DNA from: Mesorhizobium sp. PAMC28654
GTDB taxonomy: Bacteria; Pseudomonadota; Alphaproteobacteria; Rhizobiales; Rhizobiaceae
Length of the DNA: 64,000 nucleotides
NCBI RefSeq assembly: GCF_020616515.1
Contig: NZ_CP085135.1
Location: 3,782,001 to 3,846,000 of the forward strand
Direction of reading: 5' to 3'
Below are positions 46,210-54,769 of this stretch, piece after piece. Positions within the stretch are counted from its first letter, which is position 1, and each line of letters opens with the position of its first letter. The notes beneath the pieces were generated by a model. That model saw only the letters and a program-made list of their open reading frames with translations. It was not told the DNA's origin and did no database searches. The position numbers and the translations under genes are program-made.

Positions 46210-46236
46210 TATTGAACTATCTTTTATAAGTCAATA
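46210..46236. promoter_or_regulatory. TATTGA-N15-TCAATA operator candidate between ABC operon and phosphoesterase
   Basis: Perfect 6-bp half-sites with a 15-bp spacer (27 bp in all), the best copy of the motif also found at 41661-41687. Just after it, ATTGTACACTTCTG (46239-46252) resembles ATTGTACAATTCTG at 48097-48110. The position between divergent genes could control both. Confidence 0.65.
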
Positions 46237-46297
46237 CAATTGTACACTTCTGAGCCGGCTACGCGTCAGATCCACGACCCACGCAAAAGAGAGATCC

Positions 46298-47143
46298 ATG
46301 GCCTCGATTCGAATTATGCAGATATCCGACACGCATCTGTCGCCGCGAACGCATCGCTTTCACGAGAACAACGAACTCATGATCGATGTGCTGAAGGCCG
46401 CCGATCACGACCTGATCATCCATACCGGCGACATCACGCTCGACGGCATCCGCTTCGAGGAGGATTATCCGTTCTGCCGCGAATTCCTGCAGCGCGCCGG
46501 CAAGGACATTCGCTACATTCCCGGCAACCATGATGTCGGCGACAATCCGCGCCTGTCGAAGTCCGAAACCGTCATGGGCAGCGCCATCAGCCCGACCAGG
46601 CTTGACCGCTACGAGCGCTATTACGGCGCCGACAGATGGTCGATCGATCGTGGCAACTGGCGGCTTCTGGGCATCAATTCGCTGCGCGTCGGCTCGGGGC
46701 TCGACGGCGAACGGCAGCAGTATGACTGGATCGGCGAACAGCTGGCGACGCTGGGCGAGCGGCACCTGGCTGTCTTCTCGCACCAGCCGCTTTATGTCGA
46801 CACACCCGAAAGCACGGAACTGACCTACTGGACTGTCGACCCGATCGGCCGCGAGCATTTGCGTGCGCTGATGGAGCACAAGCAGCTGAAGATGATCGCC
46901 AGCGGGCATCTGCACCAGCAACGCTCACGCAGCCATGACGGCGTCCGGCTCGAATGGTGCTCTTCCATCGCCTTCACCACTCGCGAGGAATTGGTGCCGG
47001 AAATGGGCGGCAATCGCGAGGTCGGCTATCTCGAGCACGTGCTTGACGATGACGGCGGTGTCGAAACGCGCGCTATCACCATCCCCGGCTTCGTCAACAG
47101 CTATCTCGACGACTGCCTGCTCGAGGTCTACCCGAAATACTGA
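46298..47143 (+). CDS. Metallophosphoesterase (CpdA/GpdQ-like)
   Basis: The 281-residue protein has the calcineurin-like metal motifs in order: ISDTHLSPR, HTGDITLDGIR, IPGNHDVGDN, and GHLHQQR. No signal peptide is seen, so it is cytoplasmic. Related enzymes hydrolyse 3',5'-cyclic nucleotides or glycerophosphodiesters. Divergence from a UgpABCE-like transporter and the shared operator make a substrate imported by that transporter plausible. ATG 46298 has AGAGAG upstream. Confidence 0.9.
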   Translation: MASIRIMQISDTHLSPRTHRFHENNELMIDVLKAADHDLIIHTGDITLDGIRFEEDYPFCREFLQRAGKDIRYIPGNHDVGDNPRLSKSETVMGSAISPTRLDRYERYYGADRWSIDRGNWRLLGINSLRVGSGLDGERQQYDWIGEQLATLGERHLAVFSHQPLYVDTPESTELTYWTVDPIGREHLRALMEHKQLKMIASGHLHQQRSRSHDGVRLEWCSSIAFTTREELVPEMGGNREVGYLEHVLDDDGGVETRAITIPGFVNSYLDDCLLEVYPKY

Positions 47144-47165
47144 TCTCCCAACGCTTGAGAGCATC

Positions 47166-47227
47166 AGAGCAATTCCTGGAAAAGTGTGAAACGGTTTTCC
47201 CGGGAAAGCGTCAAAACAAAGAGATAG
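47166..47227. repeat. Dispersed rhizobial repeat, copy A
   Basis: Begins AGAGCAATTCC and includes AAAGTGTGAAACGGTTTTCC, then GCGTCAAAACAAAGAG. The same sequence is found in the other orientation at 57582-57648 with small differences. It is followed by a strong hairpin terminator. Confidence 0.75.
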
Positions 47228-47232
47228 CGAAA

Positions 47233-47264
47233 GGGCGCCGGCTGATCCCGGCGCCCCTTGTTTT
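47233..47264. terminator. Bidirectional Rho-independent terminator
   Basis: GGGCGCCGG / CCGGCGCCC with a 6-nt loop, followed by CTTGTTTT on the plus strand. It lies between the convergent metallophosphoesterase and surE genes; on the minus strand the stem is followed by TTTC. Confidence 0.8.
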
Positions 47265-48031
47265 CAGGCGACCGCCTGTTCACGCGCGCCGTCGAGCTCC
47301 GACAATGCGCCCGCCGGCACCGCGGCATGCCCCATCCAGTTCAGGCAGGTAACAGAAGCTACGCCCGAATCGATCAGGCTGTTCTCGTCGCCCGGCGTCG
47401 TCGCGTAGTTGCGATCGGCCAGCGGCTCGATGCGGGCGCTGCTTGCATCCTCGGCATGGATGACGACGCGCGTCGCGCATTTGTCGCGGCCGATGCGCGC
47501 CGCGCGCATGGGCGCCGGCACAGTGCGCGGCAGGTTGACGCTCAGCCAATGCCCCTCCAGAGCCCATTCATCGCGGGTCTTCCAGAAACCTTCGATGCGC
47601 GCGGCCAGCCAGGCGACATCGTCCTCGCCATAGGCCTGGCTGTCGCGCGGCATGGAGAAGGCGACGCCGGCAATGCCGCACAATGCGGCCTCGCGCGCCA
47701 CCGCCATGGTGCCGGAATAGGAAACGTCCTCGGCGACGTTGCGGCCTTCATTGATGCCCGACAGCACCAGGTCGGGTTTCGCACCGTCGCGGAACACCCA
47801 GTGCATCGCCGCGATGACGCAATCGGCTGGGGTGCCGGTGCAGGAATAGCGGCGGGCCGAAACCTCTTCGACGGTAAAAGCCTGCCGCAACGTGATCGAA
47901 TGACCAAAGCCGCTGCGATTGCCGCTGGGCGCCACGGTCCAGACGTCGTCGCTCAACAGCTTTGCCGCCCGTTCCAGGATCGCCAGGCCCGGCGCGTCGA
48001 TTCCGTCATCATTGGAGAGCAGTATTCGCAT
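47264..48031 (-). CDS. surE: 5'/3'-nucleotidase SurE
   Basis: The 255-residue protein begins MRILLSNDDGIDAPGL, the metal-binding Asp pair of SurE, and has SGINEGRNVAEDVSYSGTMAVAREA in the middle (about residues 91-115, by position). SurE dephosphorylates nucleotides and some short-chain phosphates. AAGGA upstream supports the ATG at 48031. In rhizobia the usual surE is next to pcm and serS; that context is absent, so this may be a second copy attached to the sugar locus. It is divergent from the SorC regulator gene. Confidence 0.93.
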   Translation of the reverse strand: MRILLSNDDGIDAPGLAILERAAKLLSDDVWTVAPSGNRSGFGHSITLRQAFTVEEVSARRYSCTGTPADCVIAAMHWVFRDGAKPDLVLSGINEGRNVAEDVSYSGTMAVAREAALCGIAGVAFSMPRDSQAYGEDDVAWLAARIEGFWKTRDEWALEGHWLSVNLPRTVPAPMRAARIGRDKCATRVVIHAEDASSARIEPLADRNYATTPGDENSLIDSGVASVTCLNWMGHAAVPAGALSELDGAREQAVA

Positions 48032-48096
48032 ATCGTATCCTTCTGGCCGCGCCAAAGCGCCTTCATAATTCGTACATTTATGCCATATTGAGAATT

Positions 48097-48110
48097 ATTG
48101 TACAATTCTG
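48097..48110. promoter_or_regulatory. ATTGTACAATTCTG motif in the surE/SorC control region
   Basis: Contains the palindrome TTGTACAA, preceded by TATTGA at 48086. A 13 of 14 match lies at 46239-46252. Candidate operator for the second SorC regulator; the TATTGA-N15 motif's right half is poor here (TCTGCA). Confidence 0.45.
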
Positions 48111-48237
48111 CAGCATAGGCTCGGCGCGGCTATTTTCAGTTTGCCAGATTTCCCTCGGCCGACCGGCGCGCGAGCGGGCGGCGCGATTTCCCTCCGCCGG
48201 CAAATCGTCTAATGGGGGTTATCTTGGGGGATGCGGC

Positions 48238-49230
48238 ATGACAGGTTCCGAAAAGAAGCCGAGGCGGACGAAATTCCAATCCGACCAGGATGAGCTCAAG
48301 CTCAGGGCCGCCTATCTCTATTACGTCGAAGGGCTGACCCAGGAACAGGTCGCCCAGCATCTCGGCATCAGCCGCATCAAGGCCCTGCGCCTGCTGGCGG
48401 CGACGCGCGAGGACGGCACCGTCCAGATCACCATCAATTCGCACGCCGAATCGCTGATCCGCCTGCAGCGCGACCTGGAAAAGCACCTTGGCCTCGCCGA
48501 GGCGATCGTGGTGCCGGCATCGAGCCCTGATGAAGAAAGCGTCGCCGCCGTCGTCGGCCATGCCACCGGGCGCTACATCTCCGAACAGGTCACCAACGGG
48601 CTGTCGATCGGGGTCGGCTGGGGCGCCACGCTGCAGGTCTGCATGCGGTCGCTGATCTGGCGCGAGGTCGATGACATGACGGTGATTTCGCTGCTCGGCG
48701 GCCTGACCCACGCCACCGCGCACAACCCTTCGGCCGTCGCCTGGCGTTTCGCCGAATTCTACCGCACGGAACTCTACCAGATCACCGCACCGGTGTTCGT
48801 GCCCGACCGCGAACTGGCCGATGCGCTGTGGAAGCAGGATGACCTCAAGCAGCTCTACGAGCGGGCGCGCGCCGTCGACATCGCGCTGCTGAGCGTCGGC
48901 GATGTCAGCACGCAGGCCTCGATCTTCCGCCGCGGCATCCTGAACTGGTCAGACGCCAAGAGCCTGAAGGACGCGGGCGCGGTCGGCGACGTGCTCTGCC
49001 ACTTCGTCGATGCCGACGGCAATGTCATCGACCATCCCGTCAACCATCGCGCCATGGCCATCAATCCCGCCGATATCCGCAAGGTGCCGAAGGTGATCAT
49101 CTCGTCCGGCGGCGTGCGCAAGATCCACGCCATCCGCGCCGGCATCGCCGCCACCAACGCCAAGCTGCTGATCACCGACGTCGCGGCCGCCCAGGCCTTG
49201 CTGGAGCTTCCTGCCCTTTCGCGGTCCTGA
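48238..49230 (+). CDS. SorC/DeoR-family sugar-binding transcriptional regulator (second copy)
   Basis: A 330-residue regulator with an N-terminal HTH (LYYVEGLTQEQVAQHLGISR, KALRLLAATREDG, about residues 27-60) and the sugar-binding domain with GVGWGATLQV, VISLLGGLTHATA and AKLLITDVAAAQALLEL. It is related to the regulator at 26958-27989 across its length but distinct. TGGGGGA precedes the ATG at 48238. Divergent from surE, and downstream of the ABC and phosphoesterase genes, which it probably controls. Confidence 0.9.
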   Translation: MTGSEKKPRRTKFQSDQDELKLRAAYLYYVEGLTQEQVAQHLGISRIKALRLLAATREDGTVQITINSHAESLIRLQRDLEKHLGLAEAIVVPASSPDEESVAAVVGHATGRYISEQVTNGLSIGVGWGATLQVCMRSLIWREVDDMTVISLLGGLTHATAHNPSAVAWRFAEFYRTELYQITAPVFVPDRELADALWKQDDLKQLYERARAVDIALLSVGDVSTQASIFRRGILNWSDAKSLKDAGAVGDVLCHFVDADGNVIDHPVNHRAMAINPADIRKVPKVIISSGGVRKIHAIRAGIAATNAKLLITDVAAAQALLELPALSRS

Positions 49231-49254
49231 AGCAGGTTTCGGGTTCCATCGCAC

Positions 49255-49290
49255 AATCCCGGCGGCGATCATGACCCGCCGGGATTTTTT
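49255..49290 (+). terminator. Rho-independent terminator after the SorC regulator
   Basis: Stem AATCCCGGCGG / CCGCCGGGATT with a 10-nt loop and a run of six T. It is the clearest terminator in the window. Confidence 0.9.
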
Positions 49291-49427
49291 CAAACTCCAA
49301 AACTGATTGACTGGACAATCAATTTGTGAGCTTGGTTGTGGCGTCGGTGGATCGCAGCGCGATCAGCAGCGTCAGGTCGTGTGCACTGGGATCGTAGACG
49401 CGCAACGACGGACAGGGAGGAAGTGTC

Positions 49428-50822
49428 ATGAACAAGGCGGTCGGATCGCAGTGGAATGCCACCGAGATGGAAGAGGCGGCGCGACGGCATCTGCTGTCGC
49501 CGTCCGAAGCCATGGAAAAGCTTGGCCAGTCGGCACGCCCACTGCTTGCCCGTGGCGAGGGCATCTATGTGATCGACGCCAAGGGCCGCCGGCTGATCGA
49601 CGGCCCCGCCGGCATGTGGTGCACGCAGATCGGCTACAACCGCCATGAGATCGCCGACGCCATCGCCGAACAGGCGTTGCAACTGGCCTACAATTCGCCC
49701 TGGTACACGACGAATTCGCAGTCGGCCGAACTGGCGGCGCGTATCGCCGCGCTGACGCCGGGCGACCTCAACCGCGTCTTCTTCACCACGGGTGGCTCGA
49801 CCGCGGTCGATTCGGCGCTGCGCTTTGTCGAATTCTACAACAATGTGCTGGGACGCCCGCAGAAGAAGCACATCATCGTGCGGCGCGAAGGCTATCATGG
49901 CAGCACCGCGCTGACGGCAGCCTGCTCGGGCCGCGCCGGCAACTGGCCGAATTTCGATATCGTCTCGGACAGGATCTCGTTCATCTCCAGCCCCAACATC
50001 CGCCTTGCCGGCGGCAAGGACGAGGCAGCGTTCCTGGACTTTCTGGTCGACGAATTCCGGCACGAGATCGCGCGCATTGGCGCCGAGAAGGTGGCGGTGT
50101 TCCTTGCCGAACCTTTGCTGGCGTCCGGTGGCGTCATCATTCCGCCGAAGGGCTATCATGCCCGCTTCAAGGCCGTGTGCGAGGAGCATGACATCATCTA
50201 TATCTCCGACGAGGTCGTCACCGGCTTTGGCCGCTGCGGCGAATGGTTCGCGTCGGAGAAAGTGTTCGGCGTCGTCCCCGACATCATCACCTTCGCCAAG
50301 GGCGTGACCTCCGGCTATGTGCCGCTGGGCGGCTTTGCCATTTCCGAGCGCCTGCTGGACAAGGTCAGCGGCGAGAACGCCAGGGGTAGCAACTATTCGA
50401 ACGGCTACACCTATTCCGGTCATCCGGTGAGCTGTGCGGCCGCGCTCGCCAATATCGCGGTGATCGAGAAGGACGGCATATTGGAGCATGTGCGCGACAT
50501 CTCCAGCTATTTCGCCGAGCGCCTTCACAGTCTGGCCGACCTGCCGCTGGTGGCGAATGTCCGCGCCTCCGGCCTGGTCGGCTGCGTCGAATGCCTGGTC
50601 GATACGTCGTCGCCCGATGTCACCGATTTCGACAAGCGGATCGGCGCGCGCATCGACGCCCATTGCGCGGAGCTCGGGCTGATCGTGCGCCCGCTCGGCA
50701 ATATGTGCGTGATGTCGCCGGCGCTGATCATCACAAGGGACCAGATCGACGACATGATCGGCATTCTGCGCCAGGGCATAGAGCGGGCGGCTGCCGAAAT
50801 CGAAAGCGGCGAACTCGTCTAG
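49428..50822 (+). CDS. Class III omega-aminotransferase
   Basis: A 464-residue PLP enzyme. Visible are YNSPWYTTNSQSAELAARIA, FTTGGSTAVDSALRF, YHGSTALTAACSGRAG, the PLP-ring ISDEVVTGFGRCGEWF and the Schiff-base lysine in TFAKGVTSGYVPLGG. It resembles putrescine- or omega-amino-acid-pyruvate aminotransferases. GGAGG before the ATG at 49428. With the TetR regulator downstream and the aldehyde dehydrogenase nearby it fits an amine-degrading set: amine to aldehyde, then to acid. Confidence 0.93.
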   Translation: MNKAVGSQWNATEMEEAARRHLLSPSEAMEKLGQSARPLLARGEGIYVIDAKGRRLIDGPAGMWCTQIGYNRHEIADAIAEQALQLAYNSPWYTTNSQSAELAARIAALTPGDLNRVFFTTGGSTAVDSALRFVEFYNNVLGRPQKKHIIVRREGYHGSTALTAACSGRAGNWPNFDIVSDRISFISSPNIRLAGGKDEAAFLDFLVDEFRHEIARIGAEKVAVFLAEPLLASGGVIIPPKGYHARFKAVCEEHDIIYISDEVVTGFGRCGEWFASEKVFGVVPDIITFAKGVTSGYVPLGGFAISERLLDKVSGENARGSNYSNGYTYSGHPVSCAAALANIAVIEKDGILEHVRDISSYFAERLHSLADLPLVANVRASGLVGCVECLVDTSSPDVTDFDKRIGARIDAHCAELGLIVRPLGNMCVMSPALIITRDQIDDMIGILRQGIERAAAEIESGELV

Positions 50823-50922
50823 TGCGACAGCGTGATTCCCGGGCTCCGGGCGGCAAAGTCTTGTGCCGGCTTCGCCGAAGCTGCTATCCAGACCGGATAC
50901 ATCCCGGTCAAGACCAGAGATC

Positions 50923-51570
50923 ATGAACCAAGCCGCGGCACACGCTGACAACTCGACCGACAAGCGGCGCGCGCCGACGCGCGAGGATCAGGTGCAGGAG
51001 CGGCGGCGCTCGCTGATCGAGGCGGCGCTCACCGTCATCGCTCGCAAGGGCCTGGCCGGCTTCACGATGAACGACATCGCCCAGGAAGCCGGTTGCAGCT
51101 ACGGCGTCGTGTCGTTCCATTTCAAATCGAAGGAAGGCATCACGCTGGCCGCGCTCGACCACATGGTCGAGGAGTATGACCGCAGCCTGAACCGCCCGGA
51201 ATACGACTCGCCGGCCGCCCGCCTGCTGGGGATGATCGAACTCGATTTCGATGCAGAGATGTCGAACGCCGGGCACATCGCCGTCTTCACCGACTTCTGG
51301 GCGGAGTCGGCGCGCAATCCGGAGTATCGGCGGCGCTGCGCCGAGCTGAAGACCCGCTACGATGCCATCGTGAAGGCCGATATCGCCGCGCTTGCCGAGC
51401 TGAGGCGGATCGATCTCGACCCGGCCCTGGTCGCCCGCAGCCTCAACGCCCTGATCGACGGGCTCTGGATTTCAGGCCAGGTTTTCACAACCGCCGGCCC
51501 CGCCGGACGCGACATGGCGAAGAAGGCATGCCGGTTCTATCTCAAGGCCATCTTTCCCGACGATTTCTGA
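50923..51570 (+). CDS. TetR/AcrR-family regulator (BetI-like)
   Basis: The 215-residue protein has a helix-turn-helix (about 30-75): LIEAALTVIARKGLAGFTMN, IAQEAGCSYGVVSFHFKSKEG. The C-terminal ligand domain has IAVFTDFWAESARNPEYRRRC and LIDGLWISGQVF, resembling BetI, the choline-responsive repressor. The ATG at 50923 starts MNQAAAHADN; a longer frame reaches 50863. It lies 100 bp after the aminotransferase gene. The effector is unknown. Confidence 0.88.
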   Translation: MNQAAAHADNSTDKRRAPTREDQVQERRRSLIEAALTVIARKGLAGFTMNDIAQEAGCSYGVVSFHFKSKEGITLAALDHMVEEYDRSLNRPEYDSPAARLLGMIELDFDAEMSNAGHIAVFTDFWAESARNPEYRRRCAELKTRYDAIVKADIAALAELRRIDLDPALVARSLNALIDGLWISGQVFTTAGPAGRDMAKKACRFYLKAIFPDDF

Positions 51571-51628
51571 CCAGTTCACCCGCCTCGGGACGGCGGATGA
51601 TGCCGGTTAAAACCTGATCCCAGGCGAC

Positions 51629-52387
51629 CTACATGCGCATGAGCAGTCCGCCATCGACGGCAAGCTCGATGCCGGTGATGTAGCTGGCGGCATCCGACAG
51701 CAGGAACAGCGCGGCATTGGCCATGTCCTGCGGCGTGCCAATGCGGCCGAGCGGGGCGTAGCTGGCCACGGCCGAGCGCTTTTCCTCGGTATCCCAGCGC
51801 GCCTGCAACGGCGTCAGCGCCATGCCCGGGCAGATCGCGTTCGAGCGGATGCGTTCGCCGGCGAGCTGCATGGCCAATGATTTCGAGAGCGCGCAGACGC
51901 CAGCCTTCGATGCCTGGTAGGCGTCCTGCGGGTTGGCGTCGCCGCGATACCACTGGATGGTCGAGAAATGCACCATGGCGCCGCCGCGCCCGCCCGCGCG
52001 CATATGCGGAACGACGGAGCGCGCGGTGTGCACGAAGGATTTCAAATTGATGTTGAAGACCTCATCCCAGACGTCGAGATCCATCTCTAGCGCCGACTTG
52101 TCGCGGCCGAACCATAGCACCCCGGCGACATTGGCGAGATAGTCGATGCCGCCGCGTTCGCGGCCCGCCGTACCGATCGCCTGTTCGACAAAGCCGGCGT
52201 CGGTCAGATCGCCCTGGGCGAAGGTGAGCCTGTCGTCATAGGAGGCCAGCGAAGCCGGACGGGCCTTGACGTCGATGGCGGTGACGGAGGCACCGGCCTC
52301 GAGCAGGGCCAGCGTGATCGCCTCGCCCATGCCGCCGCCCGCGCCGGCGACGACCGCATGCCTGCCGGTGAAATCGTAAGCGATCAT
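51629..52387 (-). CDS. Short-chain dehydrogenase/reductase
   Basis: The 252-residue SDR has AVVAGAGGGMGEAITLALLEAG (by position about 10-31), AIDVKAR, LANVAGV in place of NNAG, HFSTIQWYRGDANPQDAYQASKAG with Tyr and Lys of the active site, and DGGLLMRM at the end. The Asp after the second strand (IDV) suggests NAD(H). It points opposite to the aldehyde dehydrogenase and shares its upstream region. Substrate unknown. Confidence 0.9.
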   Translation of the reverse strand: MIAYDFTGRHAVVAGAGGGMGEAITLALLEAGASVTAIDVKARPASLASYDDRLTFAQGDLTDAGFVEQAIGTAGRERGGIDYLANVAGVLWFGRDKSALEMDLDVWDEVFNINLKSFVHTARSVVPHMRAGGRGGAMVHFSTIQWYRGDANPQDAYQASKAGVCALSKSLAMQLAGERIRSNAICPGMALTPLQARWDTEEKRSAVASYAPLGRIGTPQDMANAALFLLSDAASYITGIELAVDGGLLMRM

Positions 52388-52474
52388 CTGAACCCCTCAT
52401 CTGCTTCTGCTGAAATGCTGACGGAGCGGACAATAGGGGCGGATAAAAATTCCATCAAGCGGGATTAGAAAAAA

Positions 52475-52490
52475 TTTGCCAAAATGGAAA
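52475..52490. promoter_or_regulatory. TTTGCCAAAATGGAAA palindrome before the aldehyde dehydrogenase gene
   Basis: An inverted repeat, TTTGCCA / TGGAAA. A 14 of 16 match, TTTTCTAAAATGGAAA, lies at 55483-55498 before the transporter operon. Both could bind the XRE-cupin regulator. An ATG inside it (52484) is in frame with the dehydrogenase but is probably part of the operator. Confidence 0.55.
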
Positions 52491-52543
52491 ATCGCGATAT
52501 CGTGCCTCGAAATGACCTCTCATCTCGGATGGATTTCAAGACC

Positions 52544-53950
52544 ATGAACCTGCATTCCGGCGCGCGCACCTTTTCGGTGACCTCTCCCGTCGACGGCTCG
52601 ACCTACACGACGCGCGCCTATGCCGACGGCGCGGCCATCGAGGCCGCGCTCTCGCGGGCTCGTGCCGCGCTGTCATCGTGGCGGCGGACGCCGCTGGCCG
52701 ACCGGCTGGCGATCCTGCTGCGCTTCGGCGAGGAGATGAAGGCGCGCGCAACACCGCTGGCCGAGATGGTGGCGTGGCAGATCGGCCGGCCGCTGTGGCA
52801 GGCCGACGAGACGCCGCGCCTGGCGCTGGTTGGCGAGTTGCTGGCCGATGTCGCGCCGGAAACGCTGGCCGACATCCCTTATCCCTCGGATGAAAACATC
52901 CGCCGCTATGCCAAACCGGTGGCGGGCGGCCTGCATCTTTCGATCTGCGCCTGGAACTACCCCACCGCCATGCTGGGCTATCTGGTCACGTCGCCGCTCG
53001 CCGCCGGCAATGTCGTGATCTTCAAGCATTCGCCGCAGACGCCGCTGATCGCCGAGCAGGCCGAGGAAGCCTTCCGTGCCGCCGGTGGCCCCGAAGGCGT
53101 GTTCCAGAGCCTGCATCTCGACCATGCCGATGCCGAGAAGCTGATTGCGTCCGGCGCCTTCAACGCGGTGAATTTCATCGGCTCGGTCAATGGCGGCCGT
53201 CGCGTGCACGCCGCCGCCGCGGGCACATTCACGCAGGTGCATCTCGAGCTCGGCGGCAAGGATCCGACCTATGTTCGATCCGATGCCGACCTCAAATCGG
53301 CGGTCCCGCTGATCGCCGAAGGCACCTACTCCAATGCCGGCCAGTCCTGCTGCTCGGTCGAGCGCATCTATGTCGACAAGGCGATCCATGACCGCTTCGT
53401 CGAAGCCCTGGTCGCCGAGACGGCGAAATGGACCATCGGCCATCCCTTTGGCGAGAAGCCGATGGTCGGGCCGGTGGTGCGGGCGAGCGCCGACACCATT
53501 CGCGGTCTCACCGAAAGTGCGGTGCGGTCAGGGGCCAGGCGCCTGATGCCGCAGGACGGCACACTCAAGGCATCTGGCCTTGGAGCCGCTTATGTCGCGC
53601 CCGAAGTGCTGGTCGGGGTCGACCACGGCATGCGGATCATGCGCGACGAGCTGTTCGGGCCGGTGGCTTGCATCCAGTCGGTCGGCAGCGACGACGAGGC
53701 GATCCGCCTGATGAACGACAGCGATTTCGGGCTGAGCGCCTCGATCTGGACCAGGGATATCGATCGCGGCGTGGCGCTGCTCGACGAGGTCGAGGCCGGC
53801 ACCGTCTATCTCAACCGCTGCGACCACGCCGACCTGCATTTGCCCTGGGGCGGCATCAAGAATTCCGGGCTGGGACGCACCAATGGCCGCGCCGGCCTGG
53901 CGGAGGCGACAGCGGCGAAGTCGTACCATGTCCGTTCGGTTATCGGTTGA
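52544..53950 (+). CDS. NAD(P)-dependent aldehyde dehydrogenase
   Basis: A 468-residue ALDH. Motifs: ICAWNYPTAMLGYLVTSPLAAG (by position about 138-159), FKHSPQTPLIAEQ for the cofactor, LELGGKDPTYV with the Glu, GQSCCSVERIYV with the catalytic Cys, and EAGTVYLNRCDHADLHLPWGG. The start at 52544 (MNLHSGARTFSVTSP) is chosen because the frame's first ATG at 52484 falls in the suspected operator. It would oxidise the aldehyde formed by the aminotransferase. 15 bp before the next gene. Confidence 0.9.
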   Translation: MNLHSGARTFSVTSPVDGSTYTTRAYADGAAIEAALSRARAALSSWRRTPLADRLAILLRFGEEMKARATPLAEMVAWQIGRPLWQADETPRLALVGELLADVAPETLADIPYPSDENIRRYAKPVAGGLHLSICAWNYPTAMLGYLVTSPLAAGNVVIFKHSPQTPLIAEQAEEAFRAAGGPEGVFQSLHLDHADAEKLIASGAFNAVNFIGSVNGGRRVHAAAAGTFTQVHLELGGKDPTYVRSDADLKSAVPLIAEGTYSNAGQSCCSVERIYVDKAIHDRFVEALVAETAKWTIGHPFGEKPMVGPVVRASADTIRGLTESAVRSGARRLMPQDGTLKASGLGAAYVAPEVLVGVDHGMRIMRDELFGPVACIQSVGSDDEAIRLMNDSDFGLSASIWTRDIDRGVALLDEVEAGTVYLNRCDHADLHLPWGGIKNSGLGRTNGRAGLAEATAAKSYHVRSVIG

Positions 53951-53965
53951 GCCGGGAAGCGGCCT

Positions 53966-54769
53966 GTGAACGTGGCGAGCCTTGAAAAGCTTGATGATGC
54001 GAGCGTCACCGCACTCGCCGACGCCAGCGTGGAGCGGCTGCGGATCGGGGCTGCGAGCCCCTACCTGCTGATCGCCGAGCACGCCGGCAATCTCGTGCCC
54101 GCGCCGTGGCATGACCTTGGCTTGGCAGTGCCTTATCTCGGCACGCATTTCGCCGTAGATATCGGCGTCGATGCCCTGACGCGCCGTCTGTCGCAGACGC
54201 TTCGGGCGCCGGCCGTGGTCGCGCATTATTCGCGGCTGTTCCTCGACTACAACCGCCCGGCCGATGAGTGGGACTTCATGCGTCCGGACCTCGGCGGCAT
54301 TCCCGTGCCCGGCAATCTGGCCGCTGATGCGGCGGACCGCCAGTTGCGCACGCGCATCGCCTGGGCGCCGCTCGAACAGGCGATCGTCGAGGCCGCGGCG
54401 GGCAGTCAGGCGCTGGTGTCGGTGCATTCCTTCACCCCGGTGATGGGCGGCATCAGGCGCGATGTCGACATCGGCGTGCTGTGGCGGGACCAGTCACCCT
54501 TCGTCACCTCGGTGCTGAAAACGCTTGGCGCGCGGGGGGCGGAAGCCGGATTGCGGATCGGCGACAACGAGCCCTACGACTGGCGCCAGGCGATCGGCTA
54601 CACGCTGAACCGGCACGGGCTGGAGCAAGGCCGGCCCTGCCTCTATCTCGAAGTTCGCAACGACCTGCTTTCCGATCCGGAAACATTCGAGCTCGTCAGT
54701 CGCACGCTTGAGACCGTCTTTGCCACCGTCGCGATGTCGCTATGGCCGAAACCAGCCGTAGCCGTCTAA
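53966..54769 (+). CDS. N-formylglutamate amidohydrolase family protein
   Basis: The 267-residue protein has LLIAEHAGNLVPAPWH, the RLFLDYNRPADEWDF segment and VSVHSFTPVMGG, features of N-formylglutamate amidohydrolases (HutG type), which release formate and glutamate. The start is GTG with GGGAAG about 6 bp upstream. It lies in an operon with the aldehyde dehydrogenase and the XRE-cupin gene, not in a histidine cluster, so it may act on another N-acyl glutamate, such as a gamma-glutamyl intermediate. Confidence 0.88.
   Translation: MNVASLEKLDDASVTALADASVERLRIGAASPYLLIAEHAGNLVPAPWHDLGLAVPYLGTHFAVDIGVDALTRRLSQTLRAPAVVAHYSRLFLDYNRPADEWDFMRPDLGGIPVPGNLAADAADRQLRTRIAWAPLEQAIVEAAAGSQALVSVHSFTPVMGGIRRDVDIGVLWRDQSPFVTSVLKTLGARGAEAGLRIGDNEPYDWRQAIGYTLNRHGLEQGRPCLYLEVRNDLLSDPETFELVSRTLETVFATVAMSLWPKPAVAV

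Noticed and set aside
49290..50963. A 557-codon minus-strand frame
   Set aside because: It lies fully opposite the class III aminotransferase, is rich in Arg, Asp and His as expected for a GC-rich shadow, and has no family motif.
52484..52543. ATG at 52484 as the start of the aldehyde dehydrogenase
   Set aside because: It falls within the suspected XRE-cupin operator, has no ribosome site, and the codons up to 52544 have no family similarity.
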